The notes under the pieces: model-generated
Database searches by the model: none
Told to the model about the DNA's origin: nothing
What the model saw: only the letters and a program-made list of their open reading frames with translations
Translations under genes and position numbers: made by a program
Shown here: positions 40,505 to 48,293 of the stretch, in pieces
Position numbering within the stretch: the first letter of the stretch is position 1
How the letters are laid out: each line of letters starts with the position of its first letter
NCBI GenBank assembly: GCA_910583785.1
Contig: CAJTZK010000006.1
Coordinates: 1 to 64,000, forward strand
Length of the DNA: 64,000 bases
Reading direction: 5' to 3'
Source of the DNA: an uncultured Oscillibacter sp.
GTDB taxonomy: Bacteria; Bacillota; Clostridia; Oscillospirales; Oscillospiraceae

Positions 40505-41125
40505 TCAGCCCATCACGCCGGCCACAGCCAGCGCGGCGTTGACGCCGTTGGTCACGCCCCGGGTGGAAACCGTGGCGCCGGAGATGGCGTCCACATTCGT
40601 TCCCACTGCCAGAAGCCCGTCGGCGGCGCTCTTGCCCTCGAACTGGCTCAGGACGCCTACGCCGGAGGCGGTGGGCATGTTGGTCATGACCTTGGAGCCG
40701 ATGCCTGCGGTTTCCGCGTTTTTGACGATGGACACGCCGGTGACGGTTCCTTCTCCGTCCACGCCGACCATCATTTCAATCTTGCCCTGAGAACCGCTGG
40801 CCACCACCTTGATGGCGTAGCCCGCCGTCGCGCCGCCCACCTGGGCCTCATACACGGAGTCCAGAGTGACGCTGCCGGAGGCGGCGGTCATCTCGTCGGT
40901 AAGGGTCAGCTTGTCGGAGAAGGTGGTGTTATCCGGATCCGCCACCACGGCCTTCATGGCCTCCACGGTCTTAGCCCAGTTGATGGCGTCGATTTTTTCC
41001 TCGGTGACGGCGTTGACGCCGCCCAATGCCGCCGCGACCACCACGCAGGTGACCAGCAGCGTCACGGTCAGTTTAATAATGTACGCGGGGTCCATCTGGA
41101 CCTTTTCCTTGCTCTTGGTGCTCAT
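40505..41125 (-). CDS. rnfG: Rnf complex subunit G (covalent FMN)
   Basis: A 206-residue subunit with one N-terminal membrane helix ('IIKLTVTLLVTCVVVAAAL') and an extracellular FMN domain. FMN is expected on the Thr of 'DAISGATVSTRGV' (SGAT motif). It overlaps rnfD by ATGA, which fixes the start. It passes electrons between the membrane flavins RnfD and RnfC side. Confidence 0.95.
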   Translation of the reverse strand: MSTKSKEKVQMDPAYIIKLTVTLLVTCVVVAAALGGVNAVTEEKIDAINWAKTVEAMKAVVADPDNTTFSDKLTLTDEMTAASGSVTLDSVYEAQVGGATAGYAIKVVASGSQGKIEMMVGVDGEGTVTGVSIVKNAETAGIGSKVMTNMPTASGVGVLSQFEGKSAADGLLAVGTNVDAISGATVSTRGVTNGVNAALAVAGVMG

Positions 41126-42162
41126 TTCGCGGCCCCCTCCTTCTTGTCGGATTTCACAACGCCGAAGCGCACGGGCTTTGTGTACTTGTCGATGAAGGGC
41201 ACGAACAGGTTCATGACCATGATGGAGTAGCATACGCCCTCGTTATAGGACCCGAAGTAGCGGATCAGCACGGTGAACAATCCGCAGCCCACGCCGAAGA
41301 TCAGCTGGCCCTTCTTGGTGACGGGGGAGGTGGCATAGTCGGTGGCCATGAAGAACGCGCCCAGCATGAGGCCGCCGCCGAAGATGCTGTACAGCATCCA
41401 GTCCAGACTGCTCCCGGCCTTGGGGAACAGGAAGGTGAGGACGGCCACGGTGCCGATGTACGCGGCAGGTGTCTGCCAGTTGATGACCTTCCGCCAGATG
41501 AGGTACACGCCGCCGATGATCAGCATGAGGGCGGAAACCTCGCCCAGGGAACCGCCGGTCTGGCCCAGGAACATCTGGCCCACGCTGTAAGTACCCGTGA
41601 GGTTCCCGAAGCTCTCCGCCAGGGCGGCGGGGTCGGTGCCCTTCATGTAGCTGAGGGGGGTGGCGGCGGTGACCAGGTCCACGTTGGACCCCAGGATGGC
41701 CGCCTTGCCCATGGCGGGGTCCGCCCAGGTGGTCATGGACCCGGCGTAGCTGGCCAGCAGCACGGCCCGGCCCGCCAGGGCGGGGTTCACGAAGTTTTTG
41801 CCAATGCCGCCGAAGAGCTGCTTGACAATGATGATGGCGAAGGCGTCGCCAATGAGGATCATCCAGTAGGGAATCTGCACGGGGCTGACGAAGGCCAGCA
41901 GCATGCCCGTGACCACAGAGCTGAGGTCCTGCACGGACTGGGGCTTCTTCATCACCTTGCGGTACAGCCACTCGAAGAAGACGCACCCGGCGATGGACAC
42001 CAGGGTCAGCGTCAGGGCCCGGAGGCCGAAGTTGAAGCAGGCGAACGCCAAGGCGGGCACCATGGCGATGATCACGTCTTTCATGATGCCCTGGGTGGTC
42101 TCGCTGCCGCGGATGTGGGGCGAGGAGGTGGCGATCAGCTTGAGATTCTTATAGTCCGTCAT
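41122..42162 (-). CDS. rnfD: Rnf complex subunit D (membrane, covalent FMN)
   Basis: A 346-residue subunit with about 8-10 membrane helices. 'LSSVVTGMLLAFVSPVQIPYW' and 'GKNFVNPALAGRAVLLASY' are family blocks; 'DLVTAATPLSYMKG' carries the likely FMN-bound Thr. It overlaps rnfC (stop/start ATGA) and rnfG in the same way, a tightly coupled operon. Confidence 0.95.
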   Translation of the reverse strand: MTDYKNLKLIATSSPHIRGSETTQGIMKDVIIAMVPALAFACFNFGLRALTLTLVSIAGCVFFEWLYRKVMKKPQSVQDLSSVVTGMLLAFVSPVQIPYWMILIGDAFAIIIVKQLFGGIGKNFVNPALAGRAVLLASYAGSMTTWADPAMGKAAILGSNVDLVTAATPLSYMKGTDPAALAESFGNLTGTYSVGQMFLGQTGGSLGEVSALMLIIGGVYLIWRKVINWQTPAAYIGTVAVLTFLFPKAGSSLDWMLYSIFGGGLMLGAFFMATDYATSPVTKKGQLIFGVGCGLFTVLIRYFGSYNEGVCYSIMVMNLFVPFIDKYTKPVRFGVVKSDKKEGAAK

Positions 42163-43535
42163 TTGTTGACAACCTCCTTTTTCGCCTCTTCGGCGGCTTT
42201 CTTAGCCTCGGCGGCGGCCTTGGCCTTGGCCGCGGCGTCCTTCACCAGCTGCTTGCCAGTCTTGAACATATGGGTCAGGTGGAGCCTGGCGGGGCAGGTG
42301 TAGGCGCAGGCGCCGCACTCCATGCAGTCCATGATATGGGCGTCGTTCAGCTCGTCCACCAGGCCCTTGGAGGCATACTGGTACAGGAACAGGGGCTCCA
42401 AGTGCATGGGGCACACACCCACGCACTTGCCGCAACGGATGCACTGGGGATGCTCCACGGTCTGCTCTTCCTTCTCGCAGAAGGCCAGCATGCAGCCCGT
42501 GCCCTTGGCCACGGGGATGTCCGCGGTGTACTGGGCCATGCCCATCATGGGGCCTCCGGCAATGAGCTTATAAGTACCGTCCTTCAGCCCGCCGCAGAAG
42601 TCGAACAGAAGGGACACGGGGGTGCCGATAGGGCACTCCACGTTCTTGGGCTCCACCACGCCGGAGCCAGAGACGGTCACCACCTTTTTCACCACGGGCA
42701 TTCCAGTGGTGATCGCTTTGTAAATGGCGCAGGTGGTATTGATATTGAAAACCGCGCAGCCGATGTTGCTGGGCAGCCCGCCCGGGGGCACCTGCTTACC
42801 TGTGATGGCCTGGCAGAGCTGTTTCTCACCGCCCTGGGGATAGCGGCAGCGGAGGCCCTCCACCACCACAGGGGCGTGCTTCTCGGCAATGGTTTTGTTC
42901 AGCTGGTCAATGCCGTTTTGTTTGTTGACCTCCACGCCGATGACGACTTTTTCCACGCCGAACATCTTGGCCAGGTAGGTCGCGCCGCCGATGACCTCCT
43001 CGGAGCGCTCCAGCATGGCCCGGTGGTCCCCGGTAATGTAGGGCTCGCACTCCGCGCCGTTAATGATCACCGTGTCCACTTTTCCCACGCCGCCGGAAAT
43101 TTTCACGTGGGTGGGGAAGGTGGCGCCGCCCATGCCGACGATGCCGGCGTTTTTCACGATTTCCACCATCTCGTCCACGGACAGGGCGTCCGGGTTCGCG
43201 GGGGCCTGGACCTCCTCGCTGGTCTCGTCCTGCATGTCATTGTCAATGACTACGGACATGACGTTCCCGCCCATGGAATAGGGCCGGGGCTCCACCGCCT
43301 TGACAGTACCGGAGACACTGGCGTGGATGGGGGCGCCAAGGCCGCGGAACTCGCCGATTTTCTGGCCCACCTTCACATGGTCCCCAGCCTTCACCAGGGG
43401 GGTGCATGGCGCGCCGAAGTGCTGGGACATGGGAATGACCACCTGTGCCGGAGCGGGCAGCTGTTCGATGGCCTTTTCATTGGTCGCGGCTTTCATATCA
43501 TGGGGATGAACGCCGCCGAAGAACGCTTGTGCCAT
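42159..43535 (-). CDS. rnfC: Rnf complex subunit C (NADH/FMN and Fe-S)
   Basis: A 458-residue cytoplasmic subunit. The flavin/NADH domain has 'GIVGMGGATFPTHVKISGG' and 'INGAECEPYITGDHRAMLE'; two 4Fe-4S motifs follow ('CIRCGKCVGVCPMHLEP', 'CMECGACAYTCPARLHL'). It reduces NAD+. The C-terminal 30 residues are an Ala/Lys/Glu-rich helix like that ending RnfB. First gene of rnfCDGEAB, behind the promoter at 43644-43672. Confidence 0.96.
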   Translation of the reverse strand: MAQAFFGGVHPHDMKAATNEKAIEQLPAPAQVVIPMSQHFGAPCTPLVKAGDHVKVGQKIGEFRGLGAPIHASVSGTVKAVEPRPYSMGGNVMSVVIDNDMQDETSEEVQAPANPDALSVDEMVEIVKNAGIVGMGGATFPTHVKISGGVGKVDTVIINGAECEPYITGDHRAMLERSEEVIGGATYLAKMFGVEKVVIGVEVNKQNGIDQLNKTIAEKHAPVVVEGLRCRYPQGGEKQLCQAITGKQVPPGGLPSNIGCAVFNINTTCAIYKAITTGMPVVKKVVTVSGSGVVEPKNVECPIGTPVSLLFDFCGGLKDGTYKLIAGGPMMGMAQYTADIPVAKGTGCMLAFCEKEEQTVEHPQCIRCGKCVGVCPMHLEPLFLYQYASKGLVDELNDAHIMDCMECGACAYTCPARLHLTHMFKTGKQLVKDAAAKAKAAAEAKKAAEEAKKEVVNK

Positions 43536-43643
43536 TATTTCACCTCATTTTTTACTCCTGACAGCGGCCCGGGCGCGGACGGAAAGACCGTCCACCGTCG
43601 GGACGGCTGACGTGCCTGGACAGACTATCACATACTTCCTTGC

Positions 43644-43672
43644 ATTGTACACCCTTCTTGGAAAAATGTCCA
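43644..43672 (-). promoter_or_regulatory. Promoter of the rnf operon
   Basis: Leftward TGGACA (43672-43667), 17-base spacer, TACAAT (43649-43644), leader of about 100 bases. The rest of 43,536-43,823 shows no gene and no clear Rex box. Confidence 0.75.
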
Positions 43673-43823
43673 GTCTGTGAACGGCATTTTTTCTGGAAAT
43701 TTTGTCGTTTCTTGCGGAATCTTTACGGCCCCAGGGCCTTCCCGGCCCGGGAAAAATGGGGGCTCCGCCCCTTTGCCCGCCGGGGAGGCGGCGGGCAATC
43801 GTCCGCCCGGGTCCCCTGGGCCC

Positions 43824-44468
43824 TTAGGAAGCCAGAACCAGCTCCGCCAGCCGCTCCGCCGGGTCCAGGATGGGGAGGCTTGTCCGCTTTTGCAGGGCCT
43901 CCTTTACGTAGGGAAAGTGGGTGCAGCCCAGGACCACGGCCTCCGCGCCGTTGCCCTCGAAGAAGCGGAGCAGGTGCCCCAGCCCGCAGCCATCCACCAG
44001 TTCCTCCGGCGGCGTTCCCGCCTCCACCCCCAGTACCAGACGCAGATCCGCCGCGCCGAACACCAGGGTTCCGGGGGAGGCGTTCACCATGGCCCGCTCC
44101 ACCCCGGCGGCTCCCTGGCTGTTGGCGGTCAGGACTCCTACCCGGCGGTACTGGCGGGCAATTTCGCCGTAGACGTCCATGGGGGTCCAGATGCGGAGGC
44201 CCCGGTCCCCGGCCAAGGCGCGGGCGTCAATGGTGGCGCTGAGGGAGTTGCAGTAGACCAGGACCCGGTCCATGCCCCGGTCCTTGATTCGGTCCAAAAT
44301 GGCCCCCACGGCCTCCTCCCGGGCGGACTGGGAGCCCACTTGGAAGGCGGTCTGCTCCTCCGGGGTCTGGGAAACGGGAAAGCCCTGGGCCTCCCCTCCC
44401 CTGCCCTTTATCAGGTCCACGCCCATCCGGGTGTCCACCGGGGTCCCGGCGATGACAGCGATGCTCAT
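43824..44468 (-). CDS. Aspartate/glutamate racemase-family protein
   Basis: A 214-residue protein of the Asp/Glu/hydantoin racemase fold. The two catalytic cysteines are Cys73 in VLVYCNSLSAT and Cys182 in VVLGCTHFPY. It is shorter than MurI (about 265 residues), and the N-terminal 'IAVIAGTPVDTRMGVDLI' differs from MurI's D-S-G-x-G-G start, so it is probably not the essential glutamate racemase; amino acid specificity is open. The start ATG follows AAGGAGAAACCGC. Divergent from the SpoVB-like flippase gene. Confidence 0.8.
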   Translation of the reverse strand: MSIAVIAGTPVDTRMGVDLIKGRGGEAQGFPVSQTPEEQTAFQVGSQSAREEAVGAILDRIKDRGMDRVLVYCNSLSATIDARALAGDRGLRIWTPMDVYGEIARQYRRVGVLTANSQGAAGVERAMVNASPGTLVFGAADLRLVLGVEAGTPPEELVDGCGLGHLLRFFEGNGAEAVVLGCTHFPYVKEALQKRTSLPILDPAERLAELVLAS

Positions 44469-44592
44469 ATGCGGTTTCTCCTTCCGGCATTCTTCACGTT
44501 TTGAAAGGACGGTTTTCCATGGCGGCGCCCTCCCGGGCCCCGGCATGCTTTCGCGGGGCCGCGTCCTCCAACATGTGCTTATTACAGCGTTT

Positions 44593-44622
44593 ATTGTAGC
44601 ACACTCCCTGCCGCCCGTGCAA
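44593..44622 (-). promoter_or_regulatory. Promoter of racemase-family gene
   Basis: Leftward TTGCAC (44622-44617), 18-base spacer, TACAAT (44598-44593). Confidence 0.62.
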
Positions 44623-44685
44623 CCCCTCCCTTTTTGTCCTACCCGCCCCGCCCCGTCCATATAGTGTTAGGACGGGGGTGTTGTT

Positions 44686-46197
44686 TTGAAAAAAGGAAGC
44701 ACCATGTTTTACGGCGCTCTGCTGCTCACCGGGGCCAACCTGGTCCTCCGGCTGGCGGGCATGAGCTTTCAGGTCTACCTCTCCGCCCGGATCGGGGCCG
44801 CCGGGGTGGGCCTTTTGCAGCTGGTTCTCTCCGTGCGCATGCTGGCCTTCACCCTGGGCTCCTCTGGGGCCCGGACCTGCGCCCTCTACCTCTCCGCCGA
44901 GGCCCTGGGGCGGCGGCGGAGCGTCCGGCCCGCCCTGTCCGGCTGCGTCTGCTACTGCCTCCTCTTCGCCCTGCCCGCAGCAGCGGGGTTCTGGGCTTTC
45001 TCCTCCCGGATCGCCGGGGGCTGGATTGGGGACGGCGCCGGGGAGGCGGCCCTCCGGGCCTTCGCCCTGTTTTTGCCCATCAGCTGCTTAAACGGTGTGA
45101 TGACCGGACTGTTCACCGCCGCCGGGCGGCTGCGGACCCTGGTGGCGGTGGAGTTCCTGGAACAGGCCTGCTCCATGGCCGTCACCTTCGCGCTCCTCTC
45201 CCGCTGGGCGGGCGGGGACCCGGGGCGGGCCTGCCTGTCGGTGGCCCTGGGGTCCTCCATAGCCGGGGCGCTGTCCCTGGGGGCCCTGTGGGTCCTCCGG
45301 CAGGAGGGCTCCCCCCAGGGCCGGGAGGACCGTCCCCCCTGGCGGCGGGTCTTCGGCCTGTCCCTGCCAGTGGGGCTGGCGGATGACCTCCGGGCGGGGC
45401 TCAGCACCGTGGAAAACCTCATCATCCCCCGCCGCCTGGCCCTTTTCGCCGGGACGGTAAACGCCATGGCGGATTACGGCGTGCTCCACGGCATGGTCTT
45501 CCCGGTGCTGATGTTCCCCACGGCCATCCTGGCCTCCCTGGCGGACCTGCTGGTGGCGGAGTTCTCCCGCTGCTCCCGGCGCCGGGGGCAGGTCCGGGTC
45601 CGGTACCTGGCCCGGCAGGGACTCCGGGTCTCCTGGCTCTTCGGCGTCTGCGCCGGGGGGGCCGTCTTCGCCGCCGCCCGGCCCCTGGGCCAGCTGCTCT
45701 ACCACAGCGAAGCCGCCGGGGCCTGCCTCCGGCTTTACGCCCCCCTGGTCCCCATCCTTTACCTGGACATTGTGGTGGACGCCATGTGCAAGGGCCTGGG
45801 CCAGCAGAGCGCCAACGCCCGGTACAACCTCCTGACGAACCTCATGGACGTGGCCCTGCTCTGGCTGCTGCTGCCCCGGTTCGGCATGGGGGGCTACTAT
45901 TTCAGTTTTGCCGCCTCCCACCTGGTGAACTTCAGCCTGAGCCTCCGGCGGCTGGGACGGTCGGCGAACCTCCGCTTCTCCCCCGGCCCGGCGGTAAAGT
46001 CCGCCCTCTGCGGGGCCGCTGCGGCCCTGCCCGTGTTTCTCCTCCGGCCCCAGGAGGGGACGGCGGGAGTCCTGGTCCCCATGGGGTGCTACCTGCTGGC
46101 CCTGGGCTCTTTGTGGCTGCTGCTCCGGGTGGTGGGATGGAAGGACGTTTTGTGGCTCCGGGGCCTCCTGGGCGCCCGGGGAAAGCGGGGAGATTGA
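44686..46197 (+). CDS. SpoVB/MurJ-like MOP-superfamily lipid flippase
   Basis: A 503-residue membrane protein with about 14 helices. 'GALLLTGANLVLRLAGMSFQ' and 'IGAAGVGLLQLVLSVRMLA' at the start and 'LYLDIVVDAMCKGLGQQSA' further on match the SpoVB/YtgP branch of the polysaccharide transport family, which flips lipid-linked cell-wall or spore-cortex precursors. The first codon is TTG at 44686 or ATG at 44704; GGGGGTG precedes the first and AAGGA the second, so the start is uncertain by six codons. In a sporulating organism a cortex role is likely, but other SpoVB paralogues exist. Confidence 0.83.
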   Translation: MKKGSTMFYGALLLTGANLVLRLAGMSFQVYLSARIGAAGVGLLQLVLSVRMLAFTLGSSGARTCALYLSAEALGRRRSVRPALSGCVCYCLLFALPAAAGFWAFSSRIAGGWIGDGAGEAALRAFALFLPISCLNGVMTGLFTAAGRLRTLVAVEFLEQACSMAVTFALLSRWAGGDPGRACLSVALGSSIAGALSLGALWVLRQEGSPQGREDRPPWRRVFGLSLPVGLADDLRAGLSTVENLIIPRRLALFAGTVNAMADYGVLHGMVFPVLMFPTAILASLADLLVAEFSRCSRRRGQVRVRYLARQGLRVSWLFGVCAGGAVFAAARPLGQLLYHSEAAGACLRLYAPLVPILYLDIVVDAMCKGLGQQSANARYNLLTNLMDVALLWLLLPRFGMGGYYFSFAASHLVNFSLSLRRLGRSANLRFSPGPAVKSALCGAAAALPVFLLRPQEGTAGVLVPMGCYLLALGSLWLLLRVVGWKDVLWLRGLLGARGKRGD

Positions 46198-46222
46198 ATT
46201 TTGCCGGAAGTCCTGTTATAAT
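46194..46222 (+). promoter_or_regulatory. Promoter of kdpD-like/kdpE operon
   Basis: TTGAAT (46194-46199), 17-base spacer, TATAAT (46217-46222); the -35 box begins over the stop codon of the flippase gene. Confidence 0.75.
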
Positions 46223-46262
46223 AGGAAAAACGACACTCCCGATACAGAAAGGAGCCTCCGCC

Positions 46263-47342
46263 ATGGCCTTCCGCAAGCCCTGGGCCTCCCCCCTCTTCCC
46301 CGTCTCCCGGAGGGACTTCCTCATCACCGCCGCCATCCTCCTCTGCGCGGTGGGGCTGTGCCTCATCCTCTGGCTGGCGGGCAGCATCGACGGCTTCGCC
46401 GCCCCGGTCTTCGTGCTGGCGGTGCTGCTGATCTCCCGGCTCACCAGGGGCTACCTCTATGGGTCTATCTCCGTGGTCCTGGGGGTTATCTTCGTCAACT
46501 TCATCTTCACCTACCCTTACTGGGCCTTTGATTTCCATAACCCCGGCTACCCCCTCACCTTCTTCACCCTGCTGATGATCTCCCTCATCACCAGCACCCT
46601 CACCGCCCAGGCCAAGCGCCAGGCCAGCCTCCTGGCAGAGAACGAGCGGGAGAAAATGCGGGCCAACCTCCTCCGCTCCGTCTCCCACGACATCCGGACC
46701 CCCCTGACCTCCATTGTGGGGTCCACCTCCGCCGTGCTGGAGAATCCCAGCCTCTCGGACCGGGAACAGCGGGAACTGCTGGAAAACGCCCGGGAGGAGG
46801 CCCAGTGGCTGATCCGGGTGGTGGAAAACCTCCTCTCCATCACCCGCATGGGGGACGCCCAGGCCCGCATCGCCAAGGAGCCGGAGCCCGCCGAGGAGGT
46901 GCTGGGGACCGCGGCCCAGAAGTTCCGCCGCCGCTTCCCCCAGGTCAGCGTCACCGTCTCCGCACCGGAGGAGCTGCTGATGGTCCCCATGGACCCCATT
47001 CTCATCGAGCAGGTGCTGGCCAACCTCCTGGAAAACGCCGCCGTCCACGGCAGGGCCGCCAACATCGCCCTGCTGCTGGAAGCCGAGGAGGGCGCCGCCC
47101 GGGTCACCGTCCGGGACGACGGCCAGGGCATTCCCAAAAAGGACCTGGACGCCCTCTTTGACGGCCGCCTCAAGTCCCGCCGCCCCCCGGACGGGGACGG
47201 AAAGCGGAACATGGGCCTGGGGCTCTCCGTCTGCCGGGCCATCGTCCTGGCCCATGGGGGAACCATCACCGCCAGGAATTTGCCCCGGGGGGCGGAGCTT
47301 TCCTTCCGCCTGCCTACCGCCACTCAGGAGGGACTCATATGA
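46263..47342 (+). CDS. Short KdpD-like sensor histidine kinase
   Basis: A 359-residue kinase. Four membrane helices (about 20-114) match the KdpD/DUF4118 transmembrane domain ('GSISVVLGVIFVNFIFTYPY'). The histidine kinase core follows: His142 in SVSHDIRTPLTSIVG, N-box 'LIEQVLANLLENAAVH', G-boxes 'VRDDGQGIPKKD' and 'MGLGLSVCRAIVLAHGG'. The roughly 500-residue N-terminal KdpD/UspA cytoplasmic part of classical KdpD (about 890 residues) is absent. The start ATG follows GAAAGGAGCC. It overlaps kdpE by ATGA. Potassium or cell-envelope sensing is likely, but no kdpFABC genes are in the window. Confidence 0.88.
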   Translation: MAFRKPWASPLFPVSRRDFLITAAILLCAVGLCLILWLAGSIDGFAAPVFVLAVLLISRLTRGYLYGSISVVLGVIFVNFIFTYPYWAFDFHNPGYPLTFFTLLMISLITSTLTAQAKRQASLLAENEREKMRANLLRSVSHDIRTPLTSIVGSTSAVLENPSLSDREQRELLENAREEAQWLIRVVENLLSITRMGDAQARIAKEPEPAEEVLGTAAQKFRRRFPQVSVTVSAPEELLMVPMDPILIEQVLANLLENAAVHGRAANIALLLEAEEGAARVTVRDDGQGIPKKDLDALFDGRLKSRRPPDGDGKRNMGLGLSVCRAIVLAHGGTITARNLPRGAELSFRLPTATQEGLI

Positions 47343-48046
47343 ACATCCGGGAAAAAGTACTGATTATTGAAGACGAGAAGAGCATCGCCCAGTTCATCGC
47401 CGCCGTGCTGGACGGCCAGGGCTATGAAACCATCCAGGCCCGCACCGGGCAGGAGGGCCTGTCCATGATCTCCTCCCACTGCCCGGACCTGGTGATCCTG
47501 GATTTAGGGCTCCCGGATATGGACGGGCTGGACATTCTCCGCCAGCTGCGGAGCTGGTCCAGCCTCCCGGTGGTGGTGGTCTCCGCCCGGTCCCACGAGC
47601 GGGACAAGGTGACGGCCCTGGACCAGGGGGCCGACGACTACCTCACCAAGCCCTTCGGCACCGGGGAGCTCCTGGCCCGGGTCCGCACGGCCATCCGCCA
47701 CACCCGCACCACCAGCGGCAACGACGAAATCGCCCAGAGGGGCACCTACTCCGTGGGGGAACTGGTCATCGACTACAACAAGCACCAGGTGCTGGTCCGG
47801 GGAGAGAACGTGAAGCTGACCCTCAGCGAATTCCGCATCGTGGCATTGCTGGGCAAGCACGCCGGGAAGGTGCTGACTTACGATGCCATCATCAAGGAGC
47901 TCTGGGGCCCCCGGGCGGGCAGCGGCAACCAGATCCTCCGGGTCAACATGGCCAACATCCGCCGGAAGATTGAACGCAACCCCGCCGAACCGGAGTACCT
48001 CTTCACCGAGGTGGGGGTGGGCTACCGTCTGGCGGAGGGGGAGTAA
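47339..48046 (+). CDS. KdpE-like OmpR-family response regulator
   Basis: A 235-residue regulator. The receiver domain has EDE at 11-13, phospho-acceptor Asp55 in LVILDLGLPDMDG and Lys in YLTKPF; the C-terminal OmpR winged helix includes 'KLTLSEFRIVALLGKHAGKV' and 'VNMANIRRKIE'. Closest to KdpE. Translation is coupled to the kinase gene by overlap. The target genes are not evident nearby. Confidence 0.9.
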   Translation: MNIREKVLIIEDEKSIAQFIAAVLDGQGYETIQARTGQEGLSMISSHCPDLVILDLGLPDMDGLDILRQLRSWSSLPVVVVSARSHERDKVTALDQGADDYLTKPFGTGELLARVRTAIRHTRTTSGNDEIAQRGTYSVGELVIDYNKHQVLVRGENVKLTLSEFRIVALLGKHAGKVLTYDAIIKELWGPRAGSGNQILRVNMANIRRKIERNPAEPEYLFTEVGVGYRLAEGE

Positions 48047-48186
48047 GGGCCCGTCAGATTGTAGAATTTTTCCAGAAATTTTTTACAGTCTTTTCCAAAT
48101 CCCCCCAAACCCTTGCCGCTGCTGGCATTGCGGGAACACGCCCCCTCCCCCGGCCAACTTTTTTTCAAAATTGTAGCAAAAAGCAC

Positions 48187-48216
48187 TTGCGTCCACTATA
48201 TCTTGTGTGTTATGCT
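48187..48216 (+). promoter_or_regulatory. nrdD promoter with NrdR-box-like element
   Basis: TTGCGT (48187-48192), 18-base spacer, TATGCT (48211-48216). CACTATATCTTGTG (48194-48207) in the spacer resembles the NrdR box (ACACwATATaTwGTGT). NrdR normally binds two boxes; only one good copy is seen. Confidence 0.6.
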
Positions 48217-48239
48217 TGGCCTACTGCCAAAGTGTTGTG

Positions 48240-48259
48240 GTAATCACCAGCATGATTAC
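48240..48259 (+). other. Leader stem-loop of nrdD
   Basis: GTAATCA, loop CCAGCA, TGATTAC: a perfect 7-base stem about 25 bases after the -10 box and 34 before the ATG. Could be a stability element or mark a second binding site. Confidence 0.45.
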
Positions 48260-48293
48260 TACCATGGGTATAATTTCTACTAGGGGGATACAA

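Noticed and set aside
43536..43823. Rex (NADH-sensing) operator before the rnf operon
   Set aside because: No TTGTGAA/TTAACAA-type palindrome is present near the rnf promoter.
43824..44468. Calling the racemase-family gene murI
   Set aside because: It is about 50 residues shorter than MurI and lacks the MurI N-terminal motif, although both catalytic cysteines are present.
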